Program-made: the position numbers and the translations under genes
The notes under the pieces: generated by a model
Databases searched by the model: none
The model's input: only the letters and a program-made list of their open reading frames with translations
What the model was told of the DNA's origin: nothing
Origin: Salvia splendens
Taxonomy: Eukaryota > Streptophyta > Magnoliopsida > Lamiales > Lamiaceae
Direction: 5' to 3'
DNA: 64,000 nucleotides
Assembly: GCF_004379255.2 (NCBI RefSeq)
Contig: NW_024599046.1
Coordinates: forward strand, 1-64,000
Part shown: one piece after another, positions 47,189 to 58,096 of the stretch
Numbering within the stretch: the first letter of the stretch is position 1
How the letters are laid out: the number at the start of each line of letters is the position of its first letter

Positions 47189-48648
47189 GAGCATCCACAA
47201 TAGGGCGGACGAAGTCGGACGATAGGGCATCCTCCGCCCACTGTGGGCGACGCGGACGATGGAACGCGTTTTAATTTTTTTTTATTTTAAAATTCAAAAA
47301 TTTTGTTATATATATTCCCTTGGCACTTTTCATTTGTAACTTTTCGATTCACATTTCAACTCTCAAATTACGTTATAAAATGGATTCCGGTGGATACTCA
47401 AGTCCCAGTAGCTCGATATTTGGAGATGGCGCACGGTGGCCGGGTACACAACCTGGCTAATATCGGTCGTTCGATGCCAACACGCAGTACGATCCGGAGT
47501 TCAGTACGGATTCGTACGGTCTCTCTGACATGGAGTCGTCTCCAACTCACCCTGCCTCTTCCCGTCGCGCCGCCGCCGCCCCCTCCGACAACTTGTGAAG
47601 AGTACGCCCCCGGCCGTACGAACTACCAGCCGGATGAAACCCTCGTCTTGGCAAGGTGTTGGGTGGATATATCGGAGGACCCGATATTTGCGAACAACCA
47701 GAAGCAGCTCGCGTACTGGGATCGCATCGCCGAGGGCTACAATGAGGCGAAGCCGCCGAGCGCGTACAAGCGCCAACGGGAACAGCTCCGCAAGCACTGA
47801 GATCAGGTGAAGAAGCAAGTCAACCTCTTCGCGGCGGAGTACGAGAAGTGCTCGAGGGATCAGGGAAACGGCGAGAGCTTGAGCGACGTGCGCGATAGAG
47901 CGTTGTTGTCGTATCAGTCCATGTTCGGCGACTTCAAGCATTTCAACATCCGGGCGCTCTTGAGGGACAAACAGAAGTTCCAAAGCGGGATTCTACACAC
48001 TGGTGTGGTGAAGAGGACGAAGACCACCGACACTGGTGGTTACACGACCAGCGAAAGCGGAACTCGTTCGGTGGACCTCAACCAGACGTGCACGGAGGAA
48101 AAGAGTTTCGGCACACCGATGCCCTCCCGGCGGCGTCCCATAGGCGTCAAGGCTGTGAAGAACAAGGGGAAGGCGAAGGCAACATCCTCCTCGACCCCCC
48201 CCCCCCATCGCCGATCCCGACCCCGACCCCGACGACGATCCAGGTGACACACGCCTACGCGGATTTGGCAACGACCTCGATGGCGCGGACGTTGTTGGAT
48301 ACGCACAGCGCCCTTATGAAGTGTACGGATCCGGCCCAAGCCGAGCACCTCCAGAGGTTGAGCGATGAGTTGAGCCGGAAGTTGTGGCTTTTGTAGGATA
48401 GACATTTTTTTATTTCTAACTCGTGTAACCTTTTTTTTAATCAATGAGAATTTTTTGCCGTTCTTTTAGTTAATCGTTGTGTTTTTTAATAAGTTTGCAT
48501 TTATATATTTGAAAACAATAGTAAAATGATTAGGGCGCGCCTTAGGGCGCCCCACTGCAGGTGGAAGGGCAGGAGGATAAAATGCTGACGTGGCGGTGCA
48601 TAGGGCGGACTTTAGGGCGCGCCTTAAGCTGCCCCATTGTGGATGGCC
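47189..48648. mobile_element. PIF/Harbinger element carrying only ORF1
   Basis: Ends GAGCATCCACAATAGGGCGG and, inverted, CCCCATTGTGGATGGCC, flanked by TTA (47186-47188, 48649-48651). The 1460-bp interior carries a decayed Myb-like ORF1 and no transposase at all. Confidence 0.85.
47380..48396 (+). pseudogene. Harbinger ORF1 (Myb-like / NAM-associated C-terminal type), decayed
   Basis: Starts MDSGGYSSPSSS at 47380. It then breaks at a TAA near 47459 and continues as YRPFDANTQYDPEFSTDSYG in the same frame. A TGA near 47799 (RKH-stop-DQVKK) corresponds to a Trp codon in the sister copy at 53819-54849. Identifiable pieces are RCWVDISEDPIFANNQ, YWDRIAEGYNEAKPPSAYKRQ, VNLFAAEYEKCSRDQGNGES and the Pro-rich linker after KGKAKATSSS. 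These match the plant Harbinger ORF1 protein that partners the transposase in DNA binding. At least three breaks. Confidence 0.8.
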
Positions 48649-48841
48649 TTAGTGATAAATTGGAAAATAGGGTCTTTATGGATAGAATAGGTTTTAGTGG
48701 TAAATTGGTAAAGTGAAAGATAGATAAAGAAATTATTGGAGTGTTGTTAGTGGAGAATGTAGTCATTTCATTAGAGAGAAAAACATGTCAAAAATAGAAG
48801 TGGACTAATTTTGTGGGATGCATCAAAATGGAAAAATAATA

Positions 48842-49044
48842 ATTCATCTGTTCCACAGAAGATGACTCACTTTCTTTTTTGGTTTATTCAAACCAAGATG
48901 ACCTATTACTAAAAATGGAAACACTTTTATCTCTACTCTGTTCATTTTCCCTTACTTTATTCTGTTAACTTAACACACAAAATAAAGTTGCATAAAATCT
49001 CATGCCGCCCAAGGAAGGGGTCATCTTCCTTGGGACAGAAGGAG
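48842..49044. mobile_element. Stowaway-like MITE
   Basis: Left end ATTCATCTGTTCCACAGAAG, right end, inverted, TTCCTTGGGACAGAAGGAG, followed by TA. About 200 bp. Confidence 0.65.
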
Positions 49045-49079
49045 TATATAAATCTCATTCGTCTAAAGTTGATCGATCG

Positions 49080-49260
49080 CAAATCCATTGCTCAGTGGCA
49101 ACAACTTCGTCGGGGACATCCCTTCGGCAAATGGTGAATTGAATGAGCTGATCATGCTAAATTAACCCATGAATTTAGTCAATGGTAGTTACCCTAACCA
49201 GATTTCCAAATACCATTTCACCCTCTTCCTCGAATCACACAAATTTTGGAACGAGGGTTG
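49080..49260 (+). pseudogene. Leucine-rich-repeat fragment
   Basis: The plus strand reads LSGNNFVGDIPSANGELNEL, then a stop, then NLVNGSYPNQIS; the spacing matches one to two plant extracellular LRRs (NxFxGxIP pattern). No kinase or signal peptide is nearby. Probably a scrap of an LRR receptor gene. Confidence 0.45.
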
Positions 49261-49601
49261 AAGAGACTTTCAAAAGATATAATTAGGGTTGAGAAAGGGG
49301 AAAAGAGAAGATCGAATGCTTCACTTTTGTCAATTTTGACTATAATCCCTCTTTATGCTTCTTGGAAATTGTGCCAAGCCCAAATTCGCTTGGGGGTTTG
49401 GTCTCTTTGTACACGATCTTTATCAATTTCATCGATTTTCTCAAATATGAAGCCCATGCGATCATAGAGAAATGTGGGTTGCGGCGGATGGAGATTGGGG
49501 AGTGGAGCCATGCACAAAAGAGAAGTTCAATGAGTTGGGAATTTTGAAAGATTTGGTGAATGGGGTGGTTGTGATGAAACCGTCAAAGAAGTGAGAAATG
49601 A

Positions 49602-50037
49602 GGGATAAATATATAACTCATACAAATGTATTAAGTTTGTTACATATTAGTACAAAAAAATTTGAAGCTGACATAAATCATACAAAAAGTTTCATTCGTG
49701 TTTTAATTTAGTACATTCCGTACGGCGTTAACTCTTTGTATATGCGAAGTACAAAATGTTTTATCATTGTTTCATGTTAGTATAAAAAGTTTTATGATTG
49801 TTTCATGTTAGTACAAAAAGTTTTATGATTGTTTCATATTGGTACAAATTTTTTTATCATTGTTTCATGGTTTGTACGTCATATAAGTAAAAAGTTAACA
49901 CTGTTTAAACACATATAACGGAATGTACTAAATTAAAACACGAATGAAACTTTTTGTATGATTTATGTTAATTTCAAACTTTTTGTACTAATATAAAACA
50001 AATGTGATACATTTTGTATAAGTTGTATATTTACCCC
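49602..50037. mobile_element. Mutator-type MITE with perfect 9-bp target duplication
   Basis: 436 bp, flanked by GAGAAATGA on both sides (49593-49601, 50038-50046). TIRs of about 130 bp start GGGATAAATATATAACTCAT and GGGGTAAATATACAACTTAT. The centre has short direct repeats of TTTTATGATTGTTTCATGTTAGTA (given here as a marker only in part: GATTGTTTCATGTTAGTA). Confidence 0.88.
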
Positions 50038-50046
50038 GAGAAATGA

Positions 50047-51500
50047 AGAGAAAAAGTGGTGAAAATATTGTGGACGAACCAAAATGAAATTCATATTAAA
50101 AAGATCAACTTAACATACATAGATATAGACTCATTTATGTGGATTGACCAAAACGGAAAGATATGGCTATTTTTTGTGGGTGATTATCATTTTCTTTTCA
50201 TAATAGTTGATTTTAGAGCAAACGATTTCTAAAATAACAAACTTTAGCCAAAATATAATGTTTCTCAGTTATTTAAAAATGGGAAAAATCATGATCTTTG
50301 ACTTTGTAGCCAGTTCAATGTATGCTTCAGGATTATGATGGAACTGAAATTTCCATGAAAGTCGGAATATGAGATGAGAAGATCAAAGCTGAGATTTGAT
50401 CGAGACCAGCAAGTGAGAAGAACATGATCATCGTTGGCCCAGAGAAGATCTCATAACATGAGCAAAGGTTTAAAGAAAATCTCATCACTGAATGAATTGC
50501 AATCTCATCGTTTGAAAGAAATGATGATGCAGCAAAAGACGGTGGTGCCACATTGTGTACCGTGACCTTAATAATAGTGATATATCTGATGTAGCATAAA
50601 AATAATGAGAAACAGATTTAGATACTGGCTGGCAAATTTTGCTGTGACATTCTTATCACGTGTAGTGTAGCCACACAATCAATCCGTTGTGTAATAATGC
50701 CTTGCTGAAACTAGTGCATGAAAAGTGGTGTTTCAATCTTGTATTCATGGTAAAATCCATGCTGCTCAGTTAAACTTAAATCCAAAGAATAGACAGCAGT
50801 TACAGCACTACACCATGTTTACCTTTCACCAAAAGTTCAAAATTGCAGATAAGTATCAACATTATGTAGGGTGTATGCTTTTCTCCAAATTACTTGCAAA
50901 ACAATTTTACCTGTTTTGTGCCACACTGTCATACAATGTAACAATAGCAAGATATTCATTTATTGAAAGTGTTTCCGAACAAAGTGAGTCCATGACTTAC
51001 CTTTACATCCTTAGTCGCTCAGCAGATAATCTGTCAAAATTTTCGACTTCTGCAGAGCTCATCGCTACAATGCCGACGCTACAGCCCTATTGAATTAACT
51101 CTATTTACAAATCAACGCACCACAGCAACTGAACCTTTAATTTTAGCTGATCTTGATAAAGAAAGTGAACTAGCAAGAAATGGAAGATCATCTTAAGGTT
51201 TATTTATGTTTCGTTTTCTTCATCTGTGATATCCAACAATATAATGCAAAATCACAAGAACATCAGTTCTGATCTTGCTAAATCCACAGCAGGCATATAC
51301 AGCCACAACTTCTCCTATCTAGTAAATGATTCAAATAAACCAGGCAAGAAAACGAAGAAACTTCTACTTTCGTGTTAACAAAAGAGCTTTGCAAACTGTT
51401 TATGTGACAGTATTACATACTTTGGTGCACAAAAGGAAAGTAAAACTCCATATAGCTCACAAAACAATAACCATGCTGAGAATAATTTGGCTACCTCCAG
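50047..51500. other. OCTOPUS-like gene 3' flank, no other gene seen
   Basis: Possible 3' UTR of the DUF740 gene near 51300-51500. Open frames at 50333-50551 (minus) and 50725-51093 (plus) show no family motif. No MITE ends are evident. Confidence 0.45.
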
Positions 51501-53132
51501 TCAGTTTAATTGCAAGAGATTCCCAGCAATGGAGTGTGAGTTCTGGAATTTGAACTTCCCTGACTTGCTATTCCTCATGCTCCGCAATGGTGTCATGTAG
51601 AAGGGTGTAACACCGTTGTCAAGATCAACAGAGGGGAATTTCGTGCTCCTGTTTCTTTCCAGCTTGAAATTCCCCTTCTCACTGAGAGTGAATGCACCTG
51701 CATTGTCAACACTCCTCCTCGCATAATATGATCCCAGGCTATCACATGACTTTCTTGAAGCAGCAACACTACTGCTTCGTGCCAGCTTCCAATCCCCAAC
51801 GTCTCTCAGAAGCTCACTAGCCTCCTTTGCTTGCTTCTCACGAGCAGCATCCCTGACTGCATCCACCCGTAAGGTCTCACCTACATTCTCGCAATTCTTG
51901 TTTCTGAAGCCAAGCACGTTGCAGACTTTACGCCACCTAACAGATTTCTTCGCTGATGCATTCATGTTACCACCACCAAGGACAGCAACATTTCTTGGCG
52001 TGGATCCAAGCTTTTCTAGTTCATCAGCTTTACCAGAACTCAAATGCCAATCTTTCAACTCCATGATCTTCCAAACTTATCCCTTTCTTTCCGAAGCTCC
52101 TAACAGAGCTAGACCGATCAAAGCTACTGCGCCTCATGGATGAGGAGGAATCTGAATTCGAGTGGCCAGAACCTGAAGCTCCAGAACTACTCTCATCCTC
52201 TATAATTGATTGCATTGGCCCATCAACCGACAATCTGTGATTCTCAAACCTGCTAGCATTCCCTAAGATTCCACTCTCAACAGCAGAGAACATTGGAGCG
52301 AGCCTCGGGATTGTTCTTGCTATCATATACCCATCCCACGAAGCTCTCGGCTCCTCAAACGAAATCCGACCACCATCAACCGAAAACCTCGGTTCAATGT
52401 CGCAGGATCTTCTCCCCATAATCTCACTGCGATTTTCCTCGAATTTTCGCCCATCATTGCCGGCAACAATAGCGTTGTTTTTGTTCTCTTTTATCTTGCT
52501 ATTCTTTTGCCTCCACATGCGCAGTTTCTTACTGAACACCGATGCTGCTCCAAAGATATTCCCAGCAATATCTCTTAAATCCTTAGTTTTCTTACTCTTA
52601 TTCCCAAATTCGAGATCTATATACTCTTTCATCGACTTAAACCCCCAAATTATTACAACCGACATTCAAACCCCCAGGCCCCAAATCCCTCATCCGAAAC
52701 CCTAACCCTATCCTGATTCTTCTTCCGCGGCTCGATCACAGTGCAAGCGTCTCTCAAAAGCCCTACATTCTTCGATTCAACCTTCGCCTCACTCCCCGAT
52801 CCGCTCTTCAGATCGTCCACATCGAACAGATTAGAGAGCGATGCCCTAGCCGAAACGACGTCGCACGATTTCCGCCTGGGCTTGTTGAGGCCGCTGGAGG
52901 AGGCTTCGCATCTGGAATTAGAAGCCACTGACCTGCAGCGGCGGAGCTCCGGCTGGGTGGCATTGGGGGCGGGGGCGGTGTCGAGGCCGGAGAGTCGCTC
53001 TCGGAGGCAGGAGGCGCAAATGCCGGTGATTGGATCGTCGGGGTTGCGGTAGCAGGGGGAGAGGCGGCGGGTGGTGGTTCGAGCGGCGGCGCGGGTTCGG
53101 ATCCGAGATCGGGAATCGTGTCGGATCGTCAT
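51501..53132 (-). CDS. OPL: OCTOPUS-like protein (DUF740/UPF0503), broken by two frameshifts
   Basis: Single-exon gene of the OCTOPUS family: plant plasma-membrane polar proteins; OCTOPUS itself controls phloem differentiation. Start at 53132. Residues near 27-50 (CYRNPDDPITGICASCLRERL) carry the conserved N-terminal Cys-rich block, and RRKSCDVVSARASLSNLF follows. The frame ends at a stop at 52653. The next conserved block, MKEYIDLEF...GAASVFSKKLRMWRQK and SVDGGRISFEEPRASWDGY, lies in a second frame (52665-52030). The C-terminal block, MELKDWHLSS to KSGKFKFQNSHSI, returns to the first frame (52064-51501). So one base is missing near 52655-52665 (next to GGGGG) and one is extra near 52064. All three parts show family conservation, so the breaks are recent or technical. 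Length about 540 residues if joined, somewhat shorter than OCTOPUS. Confidence 0.88.
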
Positions 53133-53365
53133 GGGAGGGAAATAGGGCTTAACTGCAAATAGAGATGCAATGTAGGTCTGTGTGCGGGGTGAGGGTATGT
53201 GTAGGCTTGAGGATTACAGATGAGTCAAGTCTGAGTATTTCTCTGTCTGCTACAGAGATATGAGCAGGAGATGAGAGAGGGTATCCTAGGAAGAGGGCAA
53301 GATGGCGACAAGGCTAGGACAAGAACCCTCGATAAACCCTCCATTAATCATTTATTCTAAGGGCA
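53133..53365 (-). promoter_or_regulatory. Short upstream region of the OCTOPUS-like gene
   Basis: Only about 230 bp separates the OCTOPUS-like start codon from the ORF1-only Harbinger element, so the element sits in the proximal promoter or 5' UTR. Confidence 0.4.
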
Positions 53366-53458
53366 CTCACATTTATTCACCTCATCTACATGTAGTACTG
53401 GGCACACAATTGGGGCGTCCGATGGCGGCAATAATCCGCGGGCGCGGATGATGCCTTA

Positions 53459-53602
53459 ATTGTGGGTGCCCGCCATCGTCTGCGCCCTACGCCCACACCT
53501 AATGCATCGTCCGCGGAAGAAGCGCGGACGATTGTGGGTGCCCGCCATCGTCTGCGCCCTACGCCCACATCTAATGCATCGTCCGCGGAAGAAGCGCGGA
53601 CG
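53459..53602. repeat. 72-bp tandem duplication in Harbinger subterminal DNA
   Basis: Two adjacent units starting ATTGTGGGTGCCCGCCATCG at 53459 and 53531, differing at about one base. Confidence 0.9.
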
Positions 53603-53818
53603 ATGGACTATTGTCCGCGCCATCGGGCGCCTCATTGTGGACTCGGCGGACGATTGCCTATCGTCAGCGCCATCGGGTGCCCCATTGTGGGCTCGGCGGA
53701 CGATGGGCGCGGACGATGGCATGCGTTTTTTATTTTTTGTATAAATACCTCTACCCCACCTTCATTTGTAACATTTCATTTCACGATTTCACTCTCGAAA
53801 CTCACATTTACTACGAAA

Positions 53819-54849
53819 TGGATTCAAGTCCAATAGTCCGATGTTTGGTGAGGCGCGTTGGCCGGGTACAGAACCCGACGAATATCGGCCGTTCGATGCC
53901 AACACGCAGTACGATCTCGAATTTAGTACAGAATCGTACGGTTTGGATGACATGGAGCCGTCTCCAAACCGACCCGTCGCCCCCTCCCACCGCGCCGCCG
54001 CAGTCGCCGCCGCTTCCGCCCCCGCCAAAAAGAAGTGGATCTGGCACCGCGCGAAAAAGTTGCCACCTCCGGGCAATTGTGAAGAGTACGCCCCCGGTCG
54101 TACGAACTAGGTGTTGGGTGGATATATCGGAGGACCCGATATTCGCGAACAACCAGAGGTAGGTGACGTACTGGGAGCGCATCGCCGAGCGCTACAATGC
54201 GGCGAAGCCGCCAAGCGCGTACAAGCGCCAACGGGAGCGGCTCCGCAAGCACTGGGATCAGGTGAAGAAGCAAGTCAACCTGTTCGCGGCGGAGTACGAG
54301 AAGTGCTCGAGGGAGCAGGGGAGCGGCGAGAGCTTGAGCGACGTGCGCGCTAAAGCGCTGTTGTCGTACCAGTCCATGTACGGCGACTTCAAGCATGAGG
54401 CCATCTGGACGCTCTTGAGGGACAAGCAGAAGTTCCAAGGTGGGATTCTGCACACCGGTGCGATAAAGAGGATGAAGACCACCGAAGCTGGTGGTTACAT
54501 GAGCAGCGAAAGCGGAACTCGTCCGGTGGACCTCAACCGGACGTACGAGGACATTGAGAGTTCCGGCACACTGATGTCCTCCCTGCGTCCCATAGGCGTC
54601 AAGGTTGCGAAGGCCAAGGGGAAGGCGGCGGCGACATCATCCTCGACCGCCGCCACCCCATCGCCGATCCCGGTCCCGATCCCGACCCCGAGCCGGACGG
54701 CCGCCGCGTATGAGTCGTTGGCAACAACCTCGATGGCGAAGACGTTGTTGCAGACGCACAAGGCCCTCAAGAAGTGTACGGACCCCGTCGAAGCCGAATA
54801 TCTTCGGGGATTTATCGATGAGCTGCTCCGCAAGTTGGGAATTGCTTAG
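53819..54849 (+). pseudogene. Harbinger ORF1 (Myb-like), decayed second copy
   Basis: Related to the ORF1 at 47380-48396. The N-terminal part (FGEARWPGTEPDEYRPFDAN...) is readable at 53841-54110. A deletion of about 30 bp, seen against the sister copy, removes the segment after APGRTN. A TAG follows at about 54162 (FANNQR-stop). From 54163 the remaining 228 codons are open: YWERIAERYNAAKPPSAYKR, HWDQVKKQVNLFAAEYEKCS, then a Pro/Ser/Thr linker and a C-terminal helix (KCTDPVEAEYLRGFIDELL). It keeps the Trp codon that is a stop in the sister copy. Confidence 0.8.
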
Positions 54850-55258
54850 ATTTGCCAACTTGAATCGTGTAACTTTTGTGTAATTAATGCAATCTTCGCC
54901 GGTTTTTAGTTACTCGTTCTGTTTTTTAATTAGTTTGCATTATATATTTGAAAACATTTAAATTAATTAACAAAACAATAGTAAAACATATAGGGTGCGC
55001 CTTTGGGCGCCCCATTGTGGATGGCCAGCAATGGGGCGCCCTAAGCCATCCACAATGGGGCGCCCTAAGGCACGTCCTATGGCGCGCCACGTCATCAGTT
55101 TTATCCTCCTACCCCCTACCTGCAGTGGGGCGCCCTAAGGCGCGCCCTATGCATTTTTTTAATTGAATATTTAAATAACTACAAAAATTGGGAAAAAACT
55201 TCATTTCATTTATAAAAATTAATACATTACAATACGAATTACAAAAATAAGCAAACTC

Positions 55259-55844
55259 AGCGACGGCGGTTACGGGCCCACACTTCTTCAATCATGTCGT
55301 TCATGAGCTGAGCATGGTCTTGTTGGTTGCGCATTGATGCCTGTCTAGATAGAATCTCATTGAAGCCCGGCGGTAATCCTCTAGCGGGGGGCTCGGTCGC
55401 CGTGCTGGACGAGCTAGATGCTCCCACCTTCATGCTCGACTATCATGTTGTGCATGATTATGCACGCATACATGACATCGGCGATGACTTCCTTGAACCA
55501 GAGACGAGCCGGCCCTTTCACAATTGCCCACCGTGCTTGGAGCACACCACATGCCCGCTCGACATCCTTCAGCGCCGACTCCTGCTTTTGCGCAAATAAA
55601 ACCCTCTTCTCACCAATTGGGCAGCTGATCGTCTTCACAAAAACAGGTCACCGTGGGTATATACCATCGGCCAAGTAGTACCCCATGTGGTATTGGCGCC
55701 TGTTAGCAGTGAACTCGATGGCCGGGCCGTTGCCATTGCATTGCTCGGTGAAGAGGGTGGATGAGTTGAGGACGTTAATGTCGTTGTTCGACCCGGCTAC
55801 GCCGAAGTAAGCATGCCAGATCCAGAGCCGATGGTCAGTGACGG
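55259..55844 (-). pseudogene. Harbinger transposase, C-terminal half
   Basis: Continues the transposase of 63578-64000 after the LTR element. Pieces are LWIWHAYFGVAGSNNDINVL (second catalytic Asp; near 55800), FTANRRQYHMGYYLADGIYP, a stop, then VFVKTISCPIGEKRVLFAQKQESALKDVERACG (read in parts; the Glu of DVER is the likely third catalytic residue), ARWAIVKGPARLW and VMYACIIMHNMIVEHEGG, ending RNRRR-stop at about 55259. One or two in-frame stops make it inactive apart from the insertion. Confidence 0.8.
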
Positions 55845-57427
55845 TGTCACACCTTAACCCCTCTAACGTATACTCATATAATAAATAAATCCCTTATCAT
55901 AAAAGCAATCAATACACGTGTATAAATCATAGAACACCCATATTATATAAGTTCAAACCAACACTTATCCGATACATATTTCAAAATATCATGTAACGTA
56001 GTGGAACCCTCTCACCACTCTATATACTATACATTTATCTACATGCAAAATGATAAGGAGGAGAAGGTTGCCAATATGCGTCAGCCGCCGAACCTGATAA
56101 CACGTGGAGTTCCTATGACCCATGTCAGTCAAAACTTTACTGCTATCTTATTCCTGAAAAATTTAGTGGTTTATATGAGCCTCAACTCAGTATATATAAA
56201 TTTCCACCTTTAGTCTCACATGATACAAACATCAAGCATATTCTTTTATCAATACATATAATCAGAAACAATATATAACATAATTTAAAAACAAACCAGT
56301 TCATATTCATATGCATATGCCACTCTATTCAGTTTATTATTCTGTAACAGTCAAGCATGGTATCTGCCCGGGATTCCTCTATGACCCAAAGGTCTCTCTG
56401 TAATTGGACTCATAGGTCCCTCTGTATTTGACCCGAAGGTCCCTCTGTAATTGGACTCATAGGTCCCTCTGTATTTGACCCGAAGGTCCCTCTGTATTTG
56501 GACTCATAGGTCCCTCTAAAATTTCAGATCCAGTACAAGGCTGTCACAGATCCTCTTTAATCCAATGATTCACATAAACAGTATCATAAACATATCCTTT
56601 GCACCAATAACATATCCATATCATATTCCATCAAATTATCCAATATATCTAAACAAACACGTCCATTTCAGCAATCAAATATTCATATCATATTCGACCA
56701 TCAAAATCAAACAATTCATAATCATATCAATTTCACACCATATAATCCAATAATTCACTCCAATTCAACATATAACAATCAACCACATAACACATGTAAA
56801 ACTAAAAGTGTGATTTATACACACCTGATTATAGCATATTCTACTCAAGCTTTCGACATCACCTCACACTATATGACCTTCTCCTCGCCAAAATGAATCG
56901 GACAGTAGTTCCCTTACTTTTCCTTTCCCCCTTTTTATTTTTCTCCCTCCTCCACAAGTTTAAAATATAGAAGCTATATAAATGATTTAGTGTCGATTAT
57001 GCGACCGACTCATCATAATTTTTTTTATATTATTTAATAACCAATGTTGCTTTACGTGTCCAAATTGTAATAATACACAAATTTCGTATCCTTACACGTA
57101 GTAAAATCATAAGCCACGCAATCCTTAAAGGATTTATAAAGAAACACCTTAAATCATATATATATGTATTACACGTTTCACACACTTCTATATATTTTAA
57201 TTTATTTACTATAAACATGCAATTTATATATAAGTATGTACCTTAATAGTATATTGCACATATACACACGTATTGCAAACACATTTAAAATTAATTATTT
57301 CATATGTATAATATTTTTGTTATACTATATATATATATATATATATTTGAAAAATTACTCTATGGTACACACTTAACATGATGTACAATGACGAAAAAAA
57401 TGTATGTTTCGGGTTAGGGATGTCACA
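55845..57427 (-). repeat. 3' LTR (1583 bp)
   Basis: Pairs with 61681-63572. By eye they differ at only a few percent of positions, apart from one 285-bp insertion in the other copy. A 47-bp unit (GACCCGAAGGTCCCTCTGTA...) is tandemly repeated at 56385-56518. Confidence 0.93.
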
Positions 57428-57445
57428 ATTCTTCCCCTCTTTAAG
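57428..57445 (-). promoter_or_regulatory. Polypurine tract of the retrotransposon
   Basis: On the minus strand AAAGAGGGGAAGAAT directly precedes the 3' LTR, as required for plus-strand DNA priming. Confidence 0.75.
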
Positions 57446-57550
57446 AATTTTGTCCGCAAAATTCGCTTTTCCCTTGAGTTAATGCATCCAATAAAATCAC
57501 TAACCCGTAAACAGATATGGATAGTTCTTTCTCATTTTTTCTTCAGTTTC

Positions 57551-58096
57551 CTAAGTAGCCTCTTCGACCCTGTGATTCCGCCAACTAACTTTAACTATTG
57601 GGATCTCTTTTCTTTGCAATTGTTTAACCTGTCGGTCTACAATATTAACTGGTTCCTCTATGTAACTCAGATTCTCAGAAATCTGTATATCAGGATCTCT
57701 CAGAACATGTGACGGATCAGACCAATAACGTCGAAGCATACTGACGTGGAAAACATTATGAATCTGCTCTAACTCTGGAGGTAATGCTAACATGTACGCT
57801 AACGGTCCAACTCTTTCGAAAATATCATATGGCCCAATATAACGAGGACTCGGCTTACCTTTATGTCCAAATCGCATTACTCCTTTCCAAGGTGAGACTC
57901 GCAAGAAAACTTTATCTCCAACCTCATATTCCATCTCTTTCCGATGCTGATCATAATAACTCTTCTGTCTGTCTTGTGTCGCCTTCAGTCTGCTTTTAAT
58001 GATATCAATCTTAGAAACAATTTCCTGGATAATTTCTGGTCCTTCTAGAATCTCTATATACTGAACTTCTACATTTTCTACCATACAATGTCTCAT
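57551..58096 (-). pseudogene. Integrase C-terminal part of a Ty3 polyprotein
   Basis: An open stretch of 181 codons with the typical integrase tail: QDRQKSYYDQHRKEMEYEVGD (in part), VFLRVSPWKGVMRFGHKGK, SPRYIGPYDIFERVGPLAY and HNVFHVSMLRRYWSDPSHV. This lies downstream of the catalytic core, which is degraded (58100-59150). I see no clear chromodomain after it. Confidence 0.85.

Larger units (their letters stand above)
53366..55026. mobile_element. PIF/Harbinger element carrying only ORF1, second copy
   Basis: The right end is GCGCCCCATTGTGGATGGCC, the same as in 47189-48648. The left end is less clear, either GGGCACTCACATTT at about 53366 or GGGCACACAATTGGGGCG at about 53399. No target duplication was settled. 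GC-rich subterminal DNA has many GCGGACGAT words and a 72-bp tandem duplication. No transposase lies between the ends. Confidence 0.65.

Noticed and set aside
48180..48271. Pro/Arg-rich frames in Harbinger ORF1 linkers
   Set aside because: Shadow frames of the GC-rich ORF1 linker.
50333..50551. 72-codon minus-strand frame
   Set aside because: Looks protein-like in composition but has no recognisable domain, splice context or neighbour support.
50725..51093. 122-codon plus-strand frame downstream of the OCTOPUS-like gene
   Set aside because: Begins at a non-ATG codon, shows no family motif and lies in the probable 3' flank of an opposite-strand gene.
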